Source of the DNA: Oryza sativa Japonica Group
Taxonomy: Eukaryota > Streptophyta > Magnoliopsida > Poales > Poaceae
NCBI RefSeq assembly: GCF_034140825.1
Contig: NC_089045.1
Coordinates: 25,835,501 to 25,899,500, forward strand
Reading direction: 5' to 3'
Length of the DNA stretch: 64,000 bases
Shown: positions 61,701 to 64,000 of the stretch, in pieces
Numbering within the stretch: position 1 is the first letter of the stretch
How the letters are laid out: each line of letters begins with the position of its first letter
Translations under genes and position numbers: made by a program
Notes under the pieces: model-generated
Told to the model about the DNA's origin: nothing
What the model saw: the letters and a program-made list of their open reading frames with translations, nothing else
The model's database searches: none

Positions 61701-62238
61701 CGAGGGGAGCTCTCAGCGAGGCAAATGCACATGGCTAAGTTTCTGAGGAGCCTTCAGAAATTAGCAGATGAGGTTAGTTCTTTTCTATTGTCTTTCTTTA
61801 AAGGAAACATGGTACTTATATCAGCAGAATAACCATAGACCATAGTCCTTACTCTGGCATGTTTCAATATCCTAAATTTGGTTTGCTTACTCACTGTAGT
61901 TTGGAGTGGCTGTGGTTATCACTAATCAAGTAGTGGCACAAGTGGATGGTTCTGCCATGTTTGCTGGGCCGCAGATCAAACCCATCGGTGGAAACATCAT
62001 GGCTCATGCTTCCACAACAAGGTCCATTACTGAGAAACCCAATCGAACCTGTTAATCCTGACTTCTTTCATGTTCCTAATTCACGTTCTTACATGCCAAT
62101 ACTGTGTACACCAGGCTTGCTCTTCGCAAGGGAAGAGGGGAAGAGCGAATATGTAAAGTGATAAGCTCTCCATGCTTGGCTGAAGCCGAAGCAAGGTTTC
62201 AGATAGCATCTGAAGGCGTTGCAGATGTCAAGGATTGA
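58706..62238 (+). CDS. RAD51A1: RAD51 recombinase
   Basis: Nine exons: 58706-58792, 60167-60311, 60385-60495, 60586-60677, 60764-60858, 60936-61049, 61643-61772, 61900-62021, 62115-62238, giving 339 residues, the normal eukaryotic RAD51 length. RAD51 forms the filament on single-stranded DNA that carries out homology search and strand exchange in mitotic and meiotic recombination. The N-terminal helix-hairpin-helix part is [20 protein letters not shown]. Walker A is GEFRSGKT, residues 127-134, and Walker B is LMIVD, residues 218-222. [20 protein letters not shown] and [11 protein letters not shown] are further family motifs, and [13 protein letters not shown] closes the protein. Exons 1 and 2 are 1.37 kb apart. 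Intron 2 begins with GC. The name RAD51A1 (the chromosome 11 copy) assumes the chromosome assignment. Confidence 0.97.
60312..60317 (+). promoter_or_regulatory. GC splice donor of RAD51 intron 2
   Basis: The exon ends GAAGCAG and the intron starts GCAAGT. The next exon (CATCGAAGC, from 60385) keeps the frame as EAASK. No GT donor near this point keeps that reading. CAG|GCAAGT is the classic strong form of a U2-type GC-AG donor. Confidence 0.85.
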
Positions 62239-63883
62239 GACAATCTCTGCTCAGTGCTAAGCGCTAACTGGCAACAGCTTCCCAGTTCCCACATGTGTTG
62301 CTCTCCTGCTGATTGCGCTACCACCCCTGAAGGGTTCAACTGATGTGATGCTCCTGTTCTGAATCCGACAACCACTTATTGTCGAGTGGAGGTGCACATC
62401 TGTGTCACTGTTGTAGTGTTGTAGTATAAAACGTTGTCTGCCCTGCAAGGCTGCAATGCATGTAATGTGACATTGGTTTACAGATATTGAATGAATTGAA
62501 GTAAGTTTTCTGCTGATTCGGCAGTGATCCCTGTTCCAGTTCGTATTGCATTTTTCATCATTTAGCATTGTAGTTACTGAATCAGCTGTGTTGGATTATG
62601 CCAGTCCCATCTATGGATGCATTATGAACTGCACAAGTGAAGCAGATACTGAGGGTCTGTTTAGATTGGTGCTAAAATGAACTTTACTAAAATTTTAGCA
62701 AATTGGTAACATTGCCAAAATTTTGGTAGAATTAGCTTAATAATGTTGCCAAAATTCTATACACATTGTCAATATTTGGTAACAAACTAAGCGTAGCCAC
62801 ATAATTGTCAATTTTACCAAATAATGGTATGATTGGAAATACCATCAATTTGTACAGGCCCGGACTTTGCAAGCGAACCAAATACTTCTTGATCTTGATG
62901 ACGAGTCAACCTGATGACGAGACTGGATTTTCGGTTCTTTTCAGCATCATGGGCCAATTTTGGCAGGCCAACATAGGTTTGCTCGGCCCGCTAAAAGGAA
63001 GAAGAGAAGGAGAGGCGAAGGATCAGATAGGGGAAGGCCGGAGCCCGGAAGGGCATTGCCGCCGCGCCGCGCCGTAGCGAGCTCCAGCCGGCGGCGCTGC
63101 GGCGCCGCGGCGCCCACACCGTTCGAATCCGCCGGCGGCGGCGGCGGCGGTGGAAGGTTCGCGGGGTTCGCTCCCGAGTTTTAGCCCAGATAAGTAGCTC
63201 AACTGTACCCTTCGCACTTTCCATTTTTTCTGTTGACAAAGGGTATCTGAGGACAATCTGGCAGCAATCTGTGCCCAGGTTTTCTTTGCCCCTCGCTCTT
63301 AGCCACCACCAGGCACTGTATTAGTTCTAAAATGCAAAGGAATCTTCTGAAAAATTCACTGCTAACATAAGTATATAACTGATGCGGTCAATCATCTTCA
63401 CCAATTTGGGCGTTCACGCGGTTGCTCCATCTGTAGCGCATAAAAAAGCAGATAGTCAGAATGTTGACCTTGCCATCAGTCTTTTTTTTTTTGGAAGAGC
63501 CATCAGTCTAATTGAGTGATTGTATACATGTTCAATGTTCATGGTGAGCCATCATTTTAGTTCGTGGTGTACTGCAAAGAGCCATTTATATTATGATGCA
63601 GACCAGTTGACACTGCAACTGGTTCTGGTTGTGCTTGCACGAACAGCTGACGGCATTAAACTGAGCCAAATCATTTGCAGAATTATTTATCTGGCATAAA
63701 CAAATCCATTGATTGTGCCCCCATGTTCCTTTCTCTGTTTTGCTTCTTTTTTTTTTTAAAGCGAGGAAGTATAAATAGACATACAGACCACCACACAATC
63801 ACACATGCACATCCATTCAACTTTTTGATCCTTTTTGTTTCCTGCCAAGAGAGAGCAACAACAAGCCCTCCTGTTCTTAACAA
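62239..63883. other. RAD51 3' flank and intergenic DNA
   Basis: The first few hundred bases are probably 3' UTR (AATGAATTGAAG and similar near 62485). About 62650-62830 is an AT-rich MITE-like stretch (GGTCTGTTTAGATTGG at its left end). A GC-rich block at 62950-63185 has open frames on both strands but only arginine/glycine-rich translation and no domain. From 63420 it is the upstream region of the next gene. Confidence 0.45.
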
Positions 63884-64000
63884 ATGGCTACTACTGCTGC
63901 ATTGGTTTTTGCAGGGAAGTCAGTTGCAACGCCGGCCATTTCATTCATTGTGAACAAAGCATTCAGCTATCTCAGTGAGTGGCACCAGGCTGAGGGTATG
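63884..64000 (+). CDS. Start of a probable NB-LRR disease resistance gene, cut by the window edge
   Basis: The 39 codons up to the edge read MATTAALVFAGKSVATPAIS then FIVNKAFSYLSEWHQAEGM and remain open. Short N-termini with GKSVATPAISFIVNKAF and a following AEGM resemble those of rice coiled-coil NB-ARC-LRR proteins. No P-loop or LRR is in view, so the call rests on N-terminal resemblance only. Confidence 0.5.
   Translation, partial: MATTAALVFAGKSVATPAISFIVNKAFSYLSEWHQAEGM

Noticed and set aside
62960-63256. GC-rich ORFs on both strands after RAD51
   Set aside because: Arg/Gly-rich translations without a domain or splice partner; could be a leader or old exon but not supportable.

Overview
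The window is nuclear DNA of a grass, almost certainly rice (Oryza). The evidence is GC-rich first exons, many short introns, Stowaway and other rice MITE families, rice-type gypsy LTRs, monocot-type U6 promoters, and genes that read as rice RAD51A1, proteasome alpha-5 and a GIF coactivator. From memory this gene order fits the long arm of chromosome 11; that placement is knowledge-based, not read from the sequence.

Layout. 1-5942: left-truncated Ty3/gypsy element on the minus strand, its LTR sitting in an older LTR-element remnant (to 6377). 8455-11854: seven-exon TMEM53/DUF829 gene. 12.4-15.6 kb: two U6 snRNA genes facing each other inside a rearranged inverted duplication. 15.6-18.0 kb: MITEs and an AT microsatellite. 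18545-24554: lipin-type phosphatidate phosphatase with a 14-unit in-frame repeat. 25865-28964: RNA polymerase I subunit A49-like gene. 30003-33026 (minus): GIF/SS18-type growth coactivator. 33-38 kb: gene-poor, MITEs. 38.3-45.0 kb: a patch of broken gene pieces (thymidylate synthase half of DHFR-TS, two copies of parts of proteasome alpha-5, an NLP transcription factor piece and an unidentified terminal exon). 46958-47539 (minus) and 50189-50773 (plus): an inverted pair of small paralogues of unknown function with a CACTA element between them. 50.8-54.4 kb: MITEs, a second CACTA remnant and relics shared with the flanks of those genes. 54454-58284 (minus) and 58706-62238 (plus): proteasome alpha-5 and RAD51, head to head over 421 bp. 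63884 onward: the first 39 codons of what looks like an NB-LRR resistance gene, cut by the window edge.

The intact genes are mostly housekeeping (lipid phosphatase, Pol I, proteasome, recombination, U6) and show no joint pathway. The unusual part is the amount of local duplication: U6 blocks, alpha-5 pieces, the unknown gene pair and gene flanks have each been copied, often inverted, within tens of kilobases. I found no CRISPR, operon-like or clearly new molecular system. The best candidates for follow-up are the gene-fragment patch, the U6 block, the lipin repeat and the unknown gene pair.
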